Assembly (NCBI GenBank): GCA_002943765.1
Contig: PQWQ01000010.1
Location: forward strand, 2,501 to 66,500
Source of the DNA: Psoroptes ovis
Lineage: Eukaryota > Arthropoda > Arachnida > Sarcoptiformes > Psoroptidae
Direction of reading: 5' to 3'
DNA length: 64,000 nt
This document shows, piece by piece, positions 36,000 to 48,259 of this stretch. Made by a program: the position numbers and the translations under genes. Below the pieces are notes generated by a model. The model searched no databases. It was not told the origin of the DNA and was given only the letters and a program-made list of their open reading frames with translations. The stretch's first letter is position 1. Every line of letters starts with the position of its first letter.

Positions 36000-37740
36000 T
36001 ATTTTTGGTCGAACAGCTCCGTTTGTTAGTTTTGGTAGAAATGAAAATAATTATCATCAATAACGGTGCATGTTCATTGAAGCAAAAGATATATATTCAT
36101 TGAATTGAAATCGGTTCGATTCGATAACATTCATTCATTCAAAGTAATCAATTATTTTCATGTTTTAATTATTTTTTAAAGCTTTCAAATGTTTGAATTG
36201 GGTTCTTCAATTGGGGTTTGAGATTATGCAAATCTCTACAATCTATAATCTTTGAAAGATAGTTTCAAGTGGGTCAACATTTTGAAAAATTGAAATTTTT
36301 GACATTATGTCACATCAAATGAGTGTGGAATGAGATTGAATGCTGCCTTTAATATTTCCTAAATAAACATAACAAGCACTCTACTACGGCTTAAAAAAAC
36401 AATTGAGGACAACGAAGATCGTCTTCAATTTTAAAATTATTTTTTAAATTTTAAACATAATGACTTGAAATATCCTGATTGATAATGAATAATAAACCAT
36501 CGAAAAAAAATGTAATTCATTATAATTGTCTTCAATATCAGAATCAAATAATGTTTGGTTTTTTGAAAAAATTATTCGACTGAATTCAATCAAGCATTCA
36601 TCAAAACAGAGAAATGTTTATTTTTCTATGAATTTCGGGAACATTTACCACTCTTTGAAAAGGTCAATATGGGTCAATATTGGATTATCGTCATTATTTC
36701 TATGGGAACAAACAAACAACGAATAAAGAATTTTTCTTTCTGCTCATTGAATCACCCATTAAACGAATATACAAACATGTTAATTATTCGATATGTTTTT
36801 AATTTGATGGATGAATGAATTCAAATAAATATTTTCTACAACAAAAGCTTTAAATGAAAAATTTTGATGTAAAACAAATAGTTATTTGTAAATTTGAGAT
36901 TTATTCAAATCAAATAAAATAATTTCATTTGTAAAATGCAAATTCAAAGTACTTTTAATCGAAATTGGTGTGAATTTTTTTCGACTTGGATTCATTTGAT
37001 TAGTACAATTTATAAAACAAAACAAATCTAATAAATTCAGATAAATTGAATTAATGATAATCGTCATTCAATAATCGCATGGTTTATTTCGAGAAAATGT
37101 GTCTGATCAACAACATCCACATCTGAGATGTTGAACCAGAAGAAGAGGAAAGCATTTCTCTTTGATTGAATTGGCAAGAGAAAATGGAAAAAAAGAGAAA
37201 TTTTCAAATCATTCCAATTGTGGTTCATCATTCGAGAAAACGAATCAAATCATATCAATTTTGATAGTCGTTCTAGAGACTTCATTTTGATGGGTGAAAT
37301 ATTAATTCTTCTTCACTGTGAATCCGGGTGTTTTCATTATTTGTTTCGTTTGAATAATTTCGTCGCCAAAATCATCTGCATTACACTCAAATTGTCATAA
37401 TATAAAGCAAGCACACGACAACCAGATAAACGACATTTGAATTATATTAAAATAATCATTTTCATGTGAATGCATTTGTCGTTTTCATCATTTTTTGATA
37501 AAATTCATTGTTCAAATTAGTAATTTATTCAAATCATAAATAAACGCGTGCATTTATTCGAAATCTTGGTTTAAAATCTACAACATCGTCACATACAAAC
37601 ACCTGGACATTTGAAGGTGAACACCCATTTCATAAATATATTTTTTCGATGGTCCAATGATTTTCTGCATTTTGTTCAAATTCAGCTTTTTTGATTGTCA
37701 TTTCAAAAATTAATTTCAGTGAATCATTCATCAAACAGCA

Positions 37741-37770
37741 TTTCGTCGACCATCACACAAACGACAAATG
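37741..37770 (+). promoter_or_regulatory. candidate 5' exon end of the USH1G-like gene
   Basis: ACGACAAATG|GTAAGC is a strong 5' splice site with an ATG as the last exonic codon. A good acceptor (GTTGTCTTCTTTAG) ends at 39539, 73 nt before the USH1G-like start. Splicing them would place a 16-codon upstream ORF before the main ATG. Inferred from signals only. Confidence 0.3.
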
Positions 37771-37905
37771 GTAAGCGCTCAATTTTATATTTTTTCATCA
37801 AAATGTTGTTTGAATTTTATTGAAAAATATTTCGTAATCATGTGAATAGTTGTTTGCCCGTTTTTTTCTGGGCAAACAACAAAAAAAAATCTTCAAGAAT
37901 TAATA

Positions 37906-37984
37906 TGATTGTCCGCAAAATTTTTGCCGGTTATTTCATCAGAAAATCATTGGAAAATCGGCAAGAACTTTTCGGACAACCTAA
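37906..37984. mobile_element. mariner-like palindromic MITE, copy 2
   Basis: A 79-bp inverted-repeat element with TA on each side (37904-37905 and 37985-37986). The right arm, read inward, is TTAGGTTGTCCGAAAAGTTC then TTGCCGATTTTCC. The left arm is degraded (GATTGTCCGCAAAATTTTTG). Confidence 0.75.
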
Positions 37985-39612
37985 TATATATCGTGATTAT
38001 CATCGAATCCGATACACCGATGCTGATGATGATTATAACCTCACTAATGAAAAAATGAATCATTTTGAATCAATTTCATCCTGATGAAAAACGATTATTT
38101 CAAATATTTGAATCAAACAAATATAAGTGAGACAATGACTGAGCTCCAACAAAATGCTTTTGAAAAATTTTCACTTTTGTAATCATTAAGTGAAATGGTT
38201 CATTTTTTCATAATATCCGGATGATGCTATCTATGCTATTTGATTCAATATTTTTTATGGTATTTCCTTGGCACAACAAAACAACAATTTACTTGGCATA
38301 ATTTCTTGGTGTAAAAAAAATATTCAATCATAAGTCAAAATAATGATATTGCCTTGTTTTGGTCTTTGAAATTGAATTGAATTTTATGATCACTAAAAAA
38401 TTGGTTTCTCTCTTTTCTTTACTTACTTGGCTCATTCTGATCGAACACAAATCAATAATAACCAATTTTCCTTGGCAAAAAAATCTATTATTAGAGCATT
38501 TAATTAAGATTTTTTTTCAACTTTCAATCTATTTGATTGGATTTGATTAAATTTCTTTTTACTTTTGATATTAAACATGAACACAAACAATTTTCCTTCG
38601 AATTTCGTTGTTTTCGAACATATCAATCGATAGATCAATCCCTATTTCTTATTTCTCAAACCAATACTAATACTTAAACAAAAAATAAGTTTTTCATTTA
38701 TCATTCAGATATTCGTATTCATTGAATTAATTATGAGAAAAAGGTTCATTACCTTTGAATACCTTTGAACACGATTTGCATATATGATTATTCATTGAAT
38801 CAATAGTCTTGGAAAAGTTGTCTATTTTTTTTTTTTTTTTTTTTTTGAATCAAGTCTTATTGATATGATAATTTTAAATGAAAAAAATCGATTTCTATGA
38901 ATGAATTGAAATAATAATTGATTGATATTTCAATCTTATGGCTTGAATTCATCATGTTTTTTTAATATTAATTATTATCATTTCCTAAGATATTTTTAGA
39001 AATGATAATTTTCTCCAATTCGAAAATTCATCTTTCAAATGGATTTATAAATAAATCGATTATCAATCAATCATTGATTGCTATTTGCCTATACTATTTT
39101 TTCTAAACTTTCAATTGAATCGTTTCAAGATAAATTGATTAATGGCTTTCTGTAAATGATGACTTTCTTAAAATCTTGTTCACTTTTACAAATATGGACA
39201 AAATCAGCCTTTTCATTTTGATCCGCATTCGTTCATTCATTAGTCTTTTGAACTATCTTTAATCATTCAAAGAAAAGTAAAATGACCGAAGTCTTCCTCG
39301 ATGATGATAAATTCTGAGTGCCATTTTAGGATTGATCATTGAACAATCACATAGAACCACATAATGAATGATATGTTTGTCATAATAACTGTATATGACA
39401 AGTCGTGATTTATGATCTGCTGGAATAACAAATAACATTTTTATGCTTTCAAAATCACAATGAATATGTAAATCTATTCATAATATTTGATTTTCAAATG
39501 AATGATCACTTAATTTTCTTTTTGTGTTGTCTTCTTTAGTGTGAAAGCTTCATTCATTCATATATTCACACCTTTTGTGATTGATTTGATTCAACCTAAA
39601 TCATAAACCAAA

Positions 39613-41781
39613 ATGGAAATATCATCTGAACGAATACGCAAAGCATGTCGTGATGGATATTTGGACATATTGCGTAATGCAACAAGGCGAGAATGTAATT
39701 ATCCTGATGATGATGGAATGACCGCAACACATTGGGCATCATACTGTGGTAACTTGAATGCATTACGTATCATCGTTGGCCGTGGGTATGTATCATGTAA
39801 ACATATGTCTAGTTTTGCATTTCAAAATTGAAATCTTTTTCGAATCAGTGGTGACCCAGAGAAATGCGATAATTTTGGATATACATCCATACATTGGGCA
39901 GCACAAAATGGTCATATCAAATGCGTATCGTTTTTGATATCATTCGGTGTGAATTTATGGGCAATGGACAATGATTATCACACAGCTAAAGATATAGCTG
40001 CTTTGAATAATCGTGATCAAATTGTTCAATTAATTGATTATGTTATTGCACAACAAAGTGCGCTCAATCCAAAAACAGTGATGAAATTAAAAGATAAATC
40101 ACGACAAGACACTGAAAAACGGATCAAAAATTTTCGTAAATTACAACAAAAATCAATACGACAAGCTGAAAAAGATGAACAGCAAATGCGTAAAAAGTGT
40201 AATAAAAATCTTTTCAAAAAGAAAAACTTGTGTGTCGTCAATACAACGATTGATGGATGCACTACAATCATCGATCAGCGAATCGATGATCATAATGATT
40301 TGCATTTTCTGACCAATAATTTGACCAATAGCCATCAATTAGTGAATAACATCAATGATAAACGCAATTCAGATAATTATGTACCGAAATTCTCTGATTT
40401 AGTCAACAATAATGCAGCAGGCACCATGAAATCAACATCATCTTTATCTTCAGGTGCTAAAATGAAAATATTATCACGTAAAGCATTGATGACTAAAAAA
40501 TTGATTAATAATAATGACACAATCAAATCTAATTCGACCAACTCGTCAGATATAACAACAAATAGCACATGTCGTTCGATCAAATCAATGATGATCGGCA
40601 TACGTCGAGATGATCATATTGTTTATGTGCCCAAATTCAATTCCCTTAGCGTTAATGATTTATTAGCTTCAACAAAGGTCGATGAAAATAATCAACAAGA
40701 TAATGATAGTGACAGTAATAACAACAACAACAATGACATGGCTAGTTCAAGATTATCGTTGAAAAATATATTCACCAATGCTGACATGAATAATCAAGAA
40801 AATTCTGAATTTCATGACACATCATCAAAACGAACATCATTCATCACAAATACACTCAATTGTAAAAACATTAAGACAACTCTCAAATCAAAATTGTTTC
40901 GTATGAATCATCATAACAAATTAGCAAAAAATCAGTCATTTTTTTCCAAATCAAACATGATACGTACAAGATCGGAGCCTGATTTTTCACACATCGAAAC
41001 GGATGATGATGATAAACATTTAATTGATTTGAATCAAATTTCATCTACCACGAATGGTGGTGGCAGTATTTTCGAGAGACCCGGATTTGGTTCTGTTGCA
41101 TTTCGTGGTAAATTTACGCCTGAATTATTATTTTCGAAACCATTTGCAAATGATAATGATGATGATGACAATAATTCAAACGATTCTGGTCAAGATCATG
41201 ATGATGATAATGATGATGATGATTTTAATGACCAAAATAATGACCATATCAATCATTCATCATCAATCATCAACTATCAAACAACAATCGCAACTGAACG
41301 TGATAATAGCTATACAAGTGATAGTATTGGCAGTGCTGGTAGTTTATTATTACACAATTCTTATGCAGATGATTATTTTGAGCATTCATCTAATGGTGAT
41401 GATCATCATCATCAAACAATAGTCATTATTGATGATGATGATGATCATCATCATACCAATAAGGACAGTCTTAGTAATGATCATGATAATCAAAAATTAC
41501 CGAATTCAATTGAAACATCGAAAACAGTGTCAGTATTACTATTTTTATATGCAAATAATCTAAATAATTTATATGAAATATTTGAAAGAAATCAAATTGA
41601 CATTGATCAATTAATGTTGATGAATGATAATGATTTCATCAATTTAAACATACCATATGCATTCCGGTTGAAATTGATGAATGCTATCGAACATCGAAGA
41701 AAAATACTTTCATTCAATAATTATCATCATGATCAAAATGATCCGATAAATCAATTCAATGTATTCGAAACAAGATTGTGA
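39613..41781 (+). CDS. USH1G: USH1G/Sans-type ankyrin-SAM scaffold
   Basis: Exons 39613-39785 and 39849-41781 join in phase 2 to give about 701 residues. The N-terminus is strongly Sans-like: RKACRDGYLDILRNATRREC, then PDDDGMTATHWASYCGNL, GGDPEKCDNFGYTSIHWAAQNGH and AMDNDYHTAKDIAALN. These are the three ankyrin repeats. The family's basic coiled helix follows (LNPKTVMKLKDKSRQDTEKR). A central region is Asn/Asp/Ser-rich, with a conserved-looking segment near FERPGFGSVAFRGKFTPELL. The C-terminal SAM domain is about residues 635-685 (SVLLFLYANNLNNLYEIFER, then LMNAIEHRRKI). Sans organises Usher complexes in vertebrate hair bundles. The family also includes ANKS4B, so the orthology is to the USH1G/ANKS4B ancestor. 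The central region is longer than in vertebrates. Confidence 0.9.
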
Positions 41782-42596
41782 ACGGTTCAATTTAACAACA
41801 AATATTTAATTTATAATACATCAAAGTCATTCATTAGGCTATAGTTATTCATGCTATGATCAAATCAGGTCAATATTCAAATAATATGATGCTGATGGCA
41901 TTTTCATGATGATTTCAATGATTCTATGAATCATTTTTTAAATTAATTAATGTCAAATATTTAAATGCAATTAGGCACACTTTGTTATTTTCATTATTTT
42001 TTACTAATTGGAATTATTATTAATTGAATGTTTTTGTTTTTGATGATGATCATTATTCTTAGCTATTGTAAAATGAACATGAGATTTTTGTGTGTGTTGA
42101 ACAAAAATTGAATGTTATTTAATAAATAAATAAATAATTTAAATGAAAGATATATTATTTGTTTATGGAAAGATATGGAACATACCATGCCTATTTGGTT
42201 TATTAGCGATGTTTGATCGTATATCTGAGTTTTCAAAATGATTATTATGATGATTTATATTAAAACCAGTCAATTATTAATGAACATTTCAAACAATTAT
42301 CGATGAAAAAAAACATAAAACAAATGTAAAAACAATGTTTCTTGAATGACATGAATTTGAAAAACACAGTGAGCATACATAATGCTTTCTTGAAATAATT
42401 TCAAATACATTGCTAATCCATCTAACAACTAATGGGTCATTTGAGACGATCAATTTTTAAGTAAGCTGACTATGAACAAGAAAATGTCAATTCATATGTG
42501 ATTATGATAAGCGAGCAAAAATGTTTGTTTACTTGGTTTTGATGATTATGACAATGACATCTAAAAAGCCAATGACTAGAAATAAATAATAAGTGA
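41782..42596. other. intergenic region between convergent genes
   Basis: Carries the 3' ends of the USH1G-like gene and synaptogyrin. AATAAATAAATAAATAA at about 42119-42137 is a likely polyadenylation signal cluster. No coding sequence seen. Confidence 0.55.
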
Positions 42597-43553
42597 TCAA
42601 TAAGATGGCTGCTGATAATTGACACTTGATTCTCGTTGGGCCATCGCTGTGAATGGATTCGAATGATAATTGGCATCATCATCAGTGGCTGTCGTATACT
42701 GTTGATAATTATTCAAATCATTGGTTTGTTGAGGTGGCGGCGCTTGTTGTCCATATGCAGCCGCATAGCCATCATCGCCCATATTTTGTTGATTATTTGC
42801 ATTCAACATGGATGGATCAAAGCCGCTAGTGAATTCAGTCATATCTGCACCTTGCTGCCAGCGCATATAAGCTAAATAACCGCAAGCTCCCTATTGAATG
42901 AATTAGCAAATTAAAAATGATTGGTTCATTCAGTGAAAATGGCAATCAATTGATTTACCCAAGTTGCTATCGAAAAAAATGAAAATACGATTGCTGCGCG
43001 ACAATTATTGATGCCATTGCCTAAATATGGATAATCGGCTTTGCCCCATGCGATACTAAGATAACCAAACACAAACAAATAAAGTATTGACCAGGATGCC
43101 GAAAAGCCAGTATCAATCAATACAGCACGGCGACGTAATTTAATGCTAGATAAATTTTGAAATATTGCTTCCAATACTAGAAATGCAGTTGCGGCCAAAA
43201 ATCCGATAAAACCAATTGTCGAACCAAAACGACAAGCAGCATTATCATTGTTAAATAAACAATATTCTTTGCGTCCTTTTTTATGCCATCCATTAAACGA
43301 TATACAACACCAAACTATTATGGAACACAACTTATTCGTAAACATTAATTAATATCATTTAGATTGATCAATCAATCCATACATACCCAACAAATTACTC
43401 TCAATATGACTTGTGGTCTTGTTGCATATGATATTGGATCAAAACCGGCCCCTTACCAAAAATATTAATTAATCAATTAATTTTTATTAATTAAAATTTT
43501 GACAATTTACCAGATTTCCCAGCACCAAACGCCACATTATTCATATTATTCAT
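42597..43553 (-). CDS. SYNGR: synaptogyrin
   Basis: Four exons, 43553-43511, 43451-43387, 43330-42959 and 42890-42597, join in phase to give 257 residues. The N-terminus MNNMNNVAFGAGKSGAGFDP and then RPQVILRVICW matches the synaptogyrin MARVEL-domain entry. Four TM segments follow (LCSIIVWCCISF; FGSTIGFIGFLAATAFLVLEA; GFSASWSILYLFVFGYLSI; AAIVFSFFSIATWGACGYLA). A luminal loop has paired cysteines (EYCLFNNDNAAC), and the cytoplasmic tail is Gln/Asn/Tyr-rich. Synaptogyrins are abundant in synaptic-like vesicles and regulate vesicle biogenesis and exocytosis. The acceptor TTTTGGTAAG before exon 2 is unusual, with a purine near the site, but the phase and protein match support it. Confidence 0.93.
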
Positions 43554-44365
43554 TTTGTTATGAATAAATTTTTGTTGAAATTAAAATCAACCTGAAAGAA
43601 ATCGTCTCCGAATTGAATGATCAATCAATCAATCAATCAAAATATCATTTTGATCAATTCCGTAAAAGACAAATTCATAAATTAATAAAAATAAAATCTT
43701 TTAAAGATGCTCATCGAGGCTTCGCATATAAGAAAGGAAACAACAACCAACCGTTATGAGAACCTAGAAAACCATGTAAAATACATCGGTCATTGAATGT
43801 GAATAAGATATGAATGAATATATAGAACTTCAATATATCAATGGCTAACTGAATATTCCAAAGTCTCTATATATAAATTGAACAGATTTTAGCAGAATTT
43901 TATATAGAACCACAATCACGAATTGATCGGTCAAATAATTAGTCTGGTCGATTGTGGTGTTGAAAATATTGAAATTTTTCCATATTTATTTTTATTTTTT
44001 TTTTTTTTGAAATCAAATGCATTTATCATTCAGTAATTTGAGATAGATAAAAACATGTGAAACATATTTGTAAAATGAAAATGTATTATTATTTATATTT
44101 GATTGATTGTTTTGAATGTTCACTCAAATTCATTTATATATCACAGAATGTAAAAGACAAATTTTTTTCAACAAACAAAACACTATTCATTTGCATTTGC
44201 TAGTATTGATGATTTTGTAGCATTAAGAAAACTGTTTGTTTATTATTTACAAATTATTTAAATATAGTTTAATAAGTTTAAAAATGTATTTGAAAGCAGA
44301 ATGACAAGCAAATCTTAACAAATCAATTTGCTTCAACAATCAGAAATAGATTGGAAATGAAATGT
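43554..44365. other. 0.8-kb spacer, no gene seen
   Basis: Upstream of synaptogyrin and downstream of the 4E-T gene (both minus strand). A (CAAT)n-like run lies near 43619-43640 and a T-rich tract near 43989-44010. No coding or RNA gene is recognisable. Confidence 0.55.
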
Positions 44366-47145
44366 TTACAATTTTTCTAAATCTTCCAATGTCAATGCAT
44401 TGTGCAACGGTAAAGGCGGTAAATCGATCAAACGATCAATATTTGTGTTTTTTCTATCATTCCTAATTAATTCATTATTAGTATCAGTATTAAATACTTT
44501 GAATATATCATTTGAATTGATTGTTGTTGATGAATTCTTTTGGCTTGATTGATTATTATTATTCGAAATGTTCAATTGTTGCATCAATAAATTAGTCATT
44601 TCGCTCAAATCTGAATCAAAGTGAAAAAATTAAATTAATTAAATTTGGATCAATCTAAGCATACAAACACTTACTCTTGGGTGTGTAAGCCATATTTTTC
44701 TCATCATTTTGAGATTCTTTGATCGAATCATTTGGTTCACCATTTTTATCATTGGTTTGATTTTTGATGATTTTAGCTTTATTTTCATGTTCTTTCAATT
44801 TACGAAACACTGATGTCGGTGTCAATTTGGAATTTTTCAATAATTTATTTGCCATTGAATTCGAATTATCTTGTTGTTGCTGAGACGAATTTATATGATA
44901 ATTATCTTGATTATTCGATGTATTTTGAAATCGATCCAGTGAAGCGGCATCATTGTTGGGAAAAACGCTTGGACGAATCGATGATGATGATGGAGCCATA
45001 TGCAATAAATGACTCGACAATATCCCATGTGGGGACATATTTGATGAGGATGATAGTGGCGGTTGTGGAGTGATATTATGTTTGTCACCGACATTTATCA
45101 ATGGCCTTATTGGATGAGTATGTATCATTGGCGATGAGTTGGGAAACATCATTAATGGCTGCGTAAATTGCATTTGATTTAATGGAACATTCGGAACTAT
45201 CGGATTCAATGGCAATGGGCCCATCATGACTGGATGAGGAATGCCAGCGAATACTGGTCGAACGCCAGCAGCATTAGCAGGCATTGATGAGGGAAATGGA
45301 AAACCATCTAATAATGGTGGCATTGAGGGCTGTTGTGATTGCAAAGATTGCTGCTGCATTTTCTTTTGTTGCAATAAATTCAAATCAGATATTTCAAAAT
45401 TCATTCTATTAGATTGCTGAGCATCATTAGATAAATTGATTGTTGCTGGTGATGTGCGTGAAAATTTTCGTTCAAACATTGCCTGTAATAATAATGGATC
45501 AATCAATTTATTACTATCTTCATTATTATTATTCATCAATGTAAAATTGATTGGAGTTTGCGATGACGATGACAATGATGAAGGCGGTGGTGGGGGTGGC
45601 TGCAGCTGCTGTTGTGGGACTGGAGATGCTAAAAATTTTAGTTTTGATATTATTTCAGAATCATCGCCTGAAGGTTTATTGAAATTGTTGCTTGATGTCA
45701 ACGATAGTAATGATGATGATGATGATATGGTATCACTGATATTATTATTATTATTATTATTGTTATGGTTATTACTACTCGATAATGATGCTTCCAATTC
45801 ACTAACATTGATTGCGGCTTGAGACAAATCAATTTGTTTCATTTGTGGCAATTGATTAATGTCAATATTTTTCATACGAAATAAATCCACCAATGATTGA
45901 TTTGATGCTGGTGTTGATGAATTTTGATTATCATTTGCATTAGATAATCTACTTTTGAACCATTTAGTTGAACGACTCGAATTAATACCGAATAACTTGG
46001 AAAAATCATCGTTGGCCATTGTTTGATTCAATAAGGAGATGTCATTGGTTGTGTCAAAAAATGAATTCATCAAATCATCTTCTTTACTTTGGTCATTGAT
46101 TGATGATGATAAATCTTCTTTCAATAATTTTTGTAATTTTTCATCGAATAATTCAGTAGAATCATTGTTATTGTTGTTGTTATTGTTACATTCATAATCA
46201 TCATCATCATCATTTGAATCATAATTTTCGTTTTCACCATCTCCATTGTCATCATCAAAACCTTTGAGATCAATAAAATCGGTCATTGATTTTGGACCAT
46301 CAGAGAACCATTCTGGTTCAGGCTCATTTTTATTGACATCATTATTCAAAGAATCACGTTCATAACGATTTCGATGGTTTTCATTATGACGGCGATTACT
46401 GTTGCGATGAGCAAATGTCGAATTATTATCACGATTATTCATATTTGGACGAAAGTTCGGGCTGTGACGGTCTGTGCGCCAACTTTGCTGTTGAGTTGAT
46501 CCACTGCTTAGCGAATGACCAGATTCTGACTGAATGTTATATTTGTTGTAACGATTATACACTTTGATTGAGCTTTCATTTAAATTGTTATTGTTATTCG
46601 TATTACTCATCAATGAAGAACAATTATTGTATGAGCGATTGTTTGATTTAGTGACATCATTACTATTCTTGTTTATTGAACGGCTCTCTTTTGGATTCAA
46701 AAAATCAGTCAAATCCTTTGGACACTTTCGCTGAAATGATTTAATAATTGTATCGTCAAGTTCTGGATTTTTCAAACGTGAATAAAATTCTGTTTGCGTC
46801 ATTTTCGATGTTGGATACTGACGTATGGCGAGTAATTCATCCTTTGGAAATGAGAAAAAACAAAAATTATTATCCATTCACCGGACTAATCTATTTAAAT
46901 GATATAAATACTCTGTTATAACGAAAATATTTTCGCTGATTTTTGCCCAATTTTTTCAATTGTCTTTCAGCTAAACGGCTAAATGCTATTAATGTGAATA
47001 TAAATAAATAATCATATTAAAATCAATTAGATTCTATTCATCAAGAATCACACATACCACGTGATGGTTGATCATTTTCAAAAAAATCATTAAAATTTTT
47101 TACAGATATCTTTTCATTATTATTATTTACATTATTCATCATCAT
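44366..47145 (-). CDS. EIF4ENIF1: eIF4E transporter (4E-T)
   Basis: Four exons, 47145-47058, 46985-46912, 46841-44675 and 44610-44366, join in phase (1, 0, 1) to give about 857 residues. Splicing exon 2 to exon 3 creates RYNRDELLAIR, a canonical YxxxxL-phi eIF4E-binding motif near residue 52. Further 4E-T features are SRSTKWFKSRL, an acidic/Asn-rich region, a VSELEASL segment, a Pro/Met-rich stretch (GPLPLNPIVPNVPLNQMQF) and LTPTSVFRKL near the C-terminus. 4E-T shuttles eIF4E to the nucleus and P-bodies and represses or decays bound mRNA through DDX6, CNOT and LSM14 contacts. Long Ser/Asn/Gln runs suit a condensate protein. It is divergent in sequence from vertebrate 4E-T, so the call rests on the motif order. 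Confidence 0.82.
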
Positions 47146-47654
47146 TTTGGGTTGTGTTATATTTTATAATTTGGTCGAAAATCACAAAGTTTGAAATAAA
47201 ATTAATCGATTGCTTTATTTGCCAATGATTTCAATTAAAAAAAAATTGATTTTTCTTAAAATTTCTCACAGATATGAAATTAAAGAGATGACGATTTAAA
47301 GTAAACGATGCTTTACTTTTTCAAAGGATTTTGTTTTTTGACTACGACGAAAATATTGAAAATAATAATTTTGAGAAGGAGTAGCCGCCGCTTTTGTTTA
47401 TGGTGGCGTTATTTTTTGTTTTGAGCAATCACTTTATTCACTCTATATTCTTTATAATCTTCATTCATAAAGAATGTTACCCTGTAAAAATGAATGATAA
47501 TCATTCATTCGAATATTTTCCAATCAATTTAAATCAATTGAAATTCAATCTTATTTTTTTGCCCCAATTTTCCCGAATCTTGGTTGAAAGTTCGTTGCAG
47601 GGTAGAATTTTTGGATTTATCAATTTACATAAACCCAATTGGAATATGTAAGAA

Positions 47655-47674
47655 GCATCCGTGGCGCAATCGGC

Positions 47675-47711
<37 letters not shown>

Positions 47712-47728
47712 GAGCCCACCTGGATGCG
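47655..47728 (+). tRNA. tRNA-Asn(GTT)
   Basis: A 74-nt intronless cloverleaf. The acceptor stem pairs GCATCCG with TGGATGC and G47728 is the discriminator. The D arm includes GCGCAATCGGCTAGCGC, the anticodon arm is TTCGG-CTGTTAA-CCGAA with GTT at 47689-47691, and the T arm is GGTGG-TTCGAGC-CCACC. Internal A and B boxes are normal, and a T9 run at about 47743-47751 serves as Pol III terminator. Confidence 0.98.
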
Positions 47729-47742
47729 ATTAATAGAAATTC

Positions 47743-47751
47743 TTTTTTTTT
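47743..47751 (+). terminator. Pol III oligo-T terminator
   Basis: A run of nine T residues 15 nt past the tRNA 3' end. Confidence 0.7.
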
Positions 47752-47948
47752 GCCAATTTTTATAATTGGAAAAAATATTTCATCACAAATGGTTTCATTT
47801 GATAAGCTGTAATCTCAATGGAAATCCAAGCAATGGAATGATTAATCATTTTGAAATGACTAAAATTTAGTTAAAATGCACTTGAAGGCTATACTTTATT
47901 ACTTTTCATAATCAAATGGCTTCAATTAGCCGAGATTACTGTTAAGAT

Positions 47949-48022
47949 TATTTTTTTTATTTTATTTTATTTATTTATTTATTTATTTTTTTTTTATTTT
48001 TTATTTTTTATTTTTTTTTTTT
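47949..48022. repeat. T-rich (TTTA)n low-complexity tract
   Basis: About 70 bp composed almost only of T with single A at 4-10-nt spacing, between the tRNA and the amino-acid transporter. Confidence 0.85.
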
Positions 48023-48259
48023 GGTTACCATCTTTCAATAGACAATATGGATTGCTCCAAAGAGAGATTCAATTGTTTTCACATTAAGAGATCATCACAT
48101 TATTGCGTTGAGATTAGAATAGATAGCATTATTTACCTGTTGATATAAATATTTTAAATAAATAAAATTGTTTTCAATTTAAAATCAATCATTTAATCGT
48201 TATTTTTAAATTGCATCAAAACTTGATCCAAAAATCACCCCGAATCAAATAATTCCCAA

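Larger units (their letters stand above)
35598..39612. other. 4-kb intergenic region with two palindromic elements
   Basis: Between PLA2G6 and the USH1G-like gene, both on the plus strand. It holds two of the approximately 80-bp TA-flanked palindromes (35918-35999 and 37906-37984), a T22 tract at 38825-38846, and a possible untranslated exon for the downstream gene ending at 37770. No protein-coding exon is recognised. Confidence 0.6.

Noticed and set aside
35863..36063. Overlapping open frames on both strands giving similar peptides (FVVRKVLADF and LVVRKVFADY)
   Set aside because: The similarity is caused by the palindromic MITE copy 1, not by coding.
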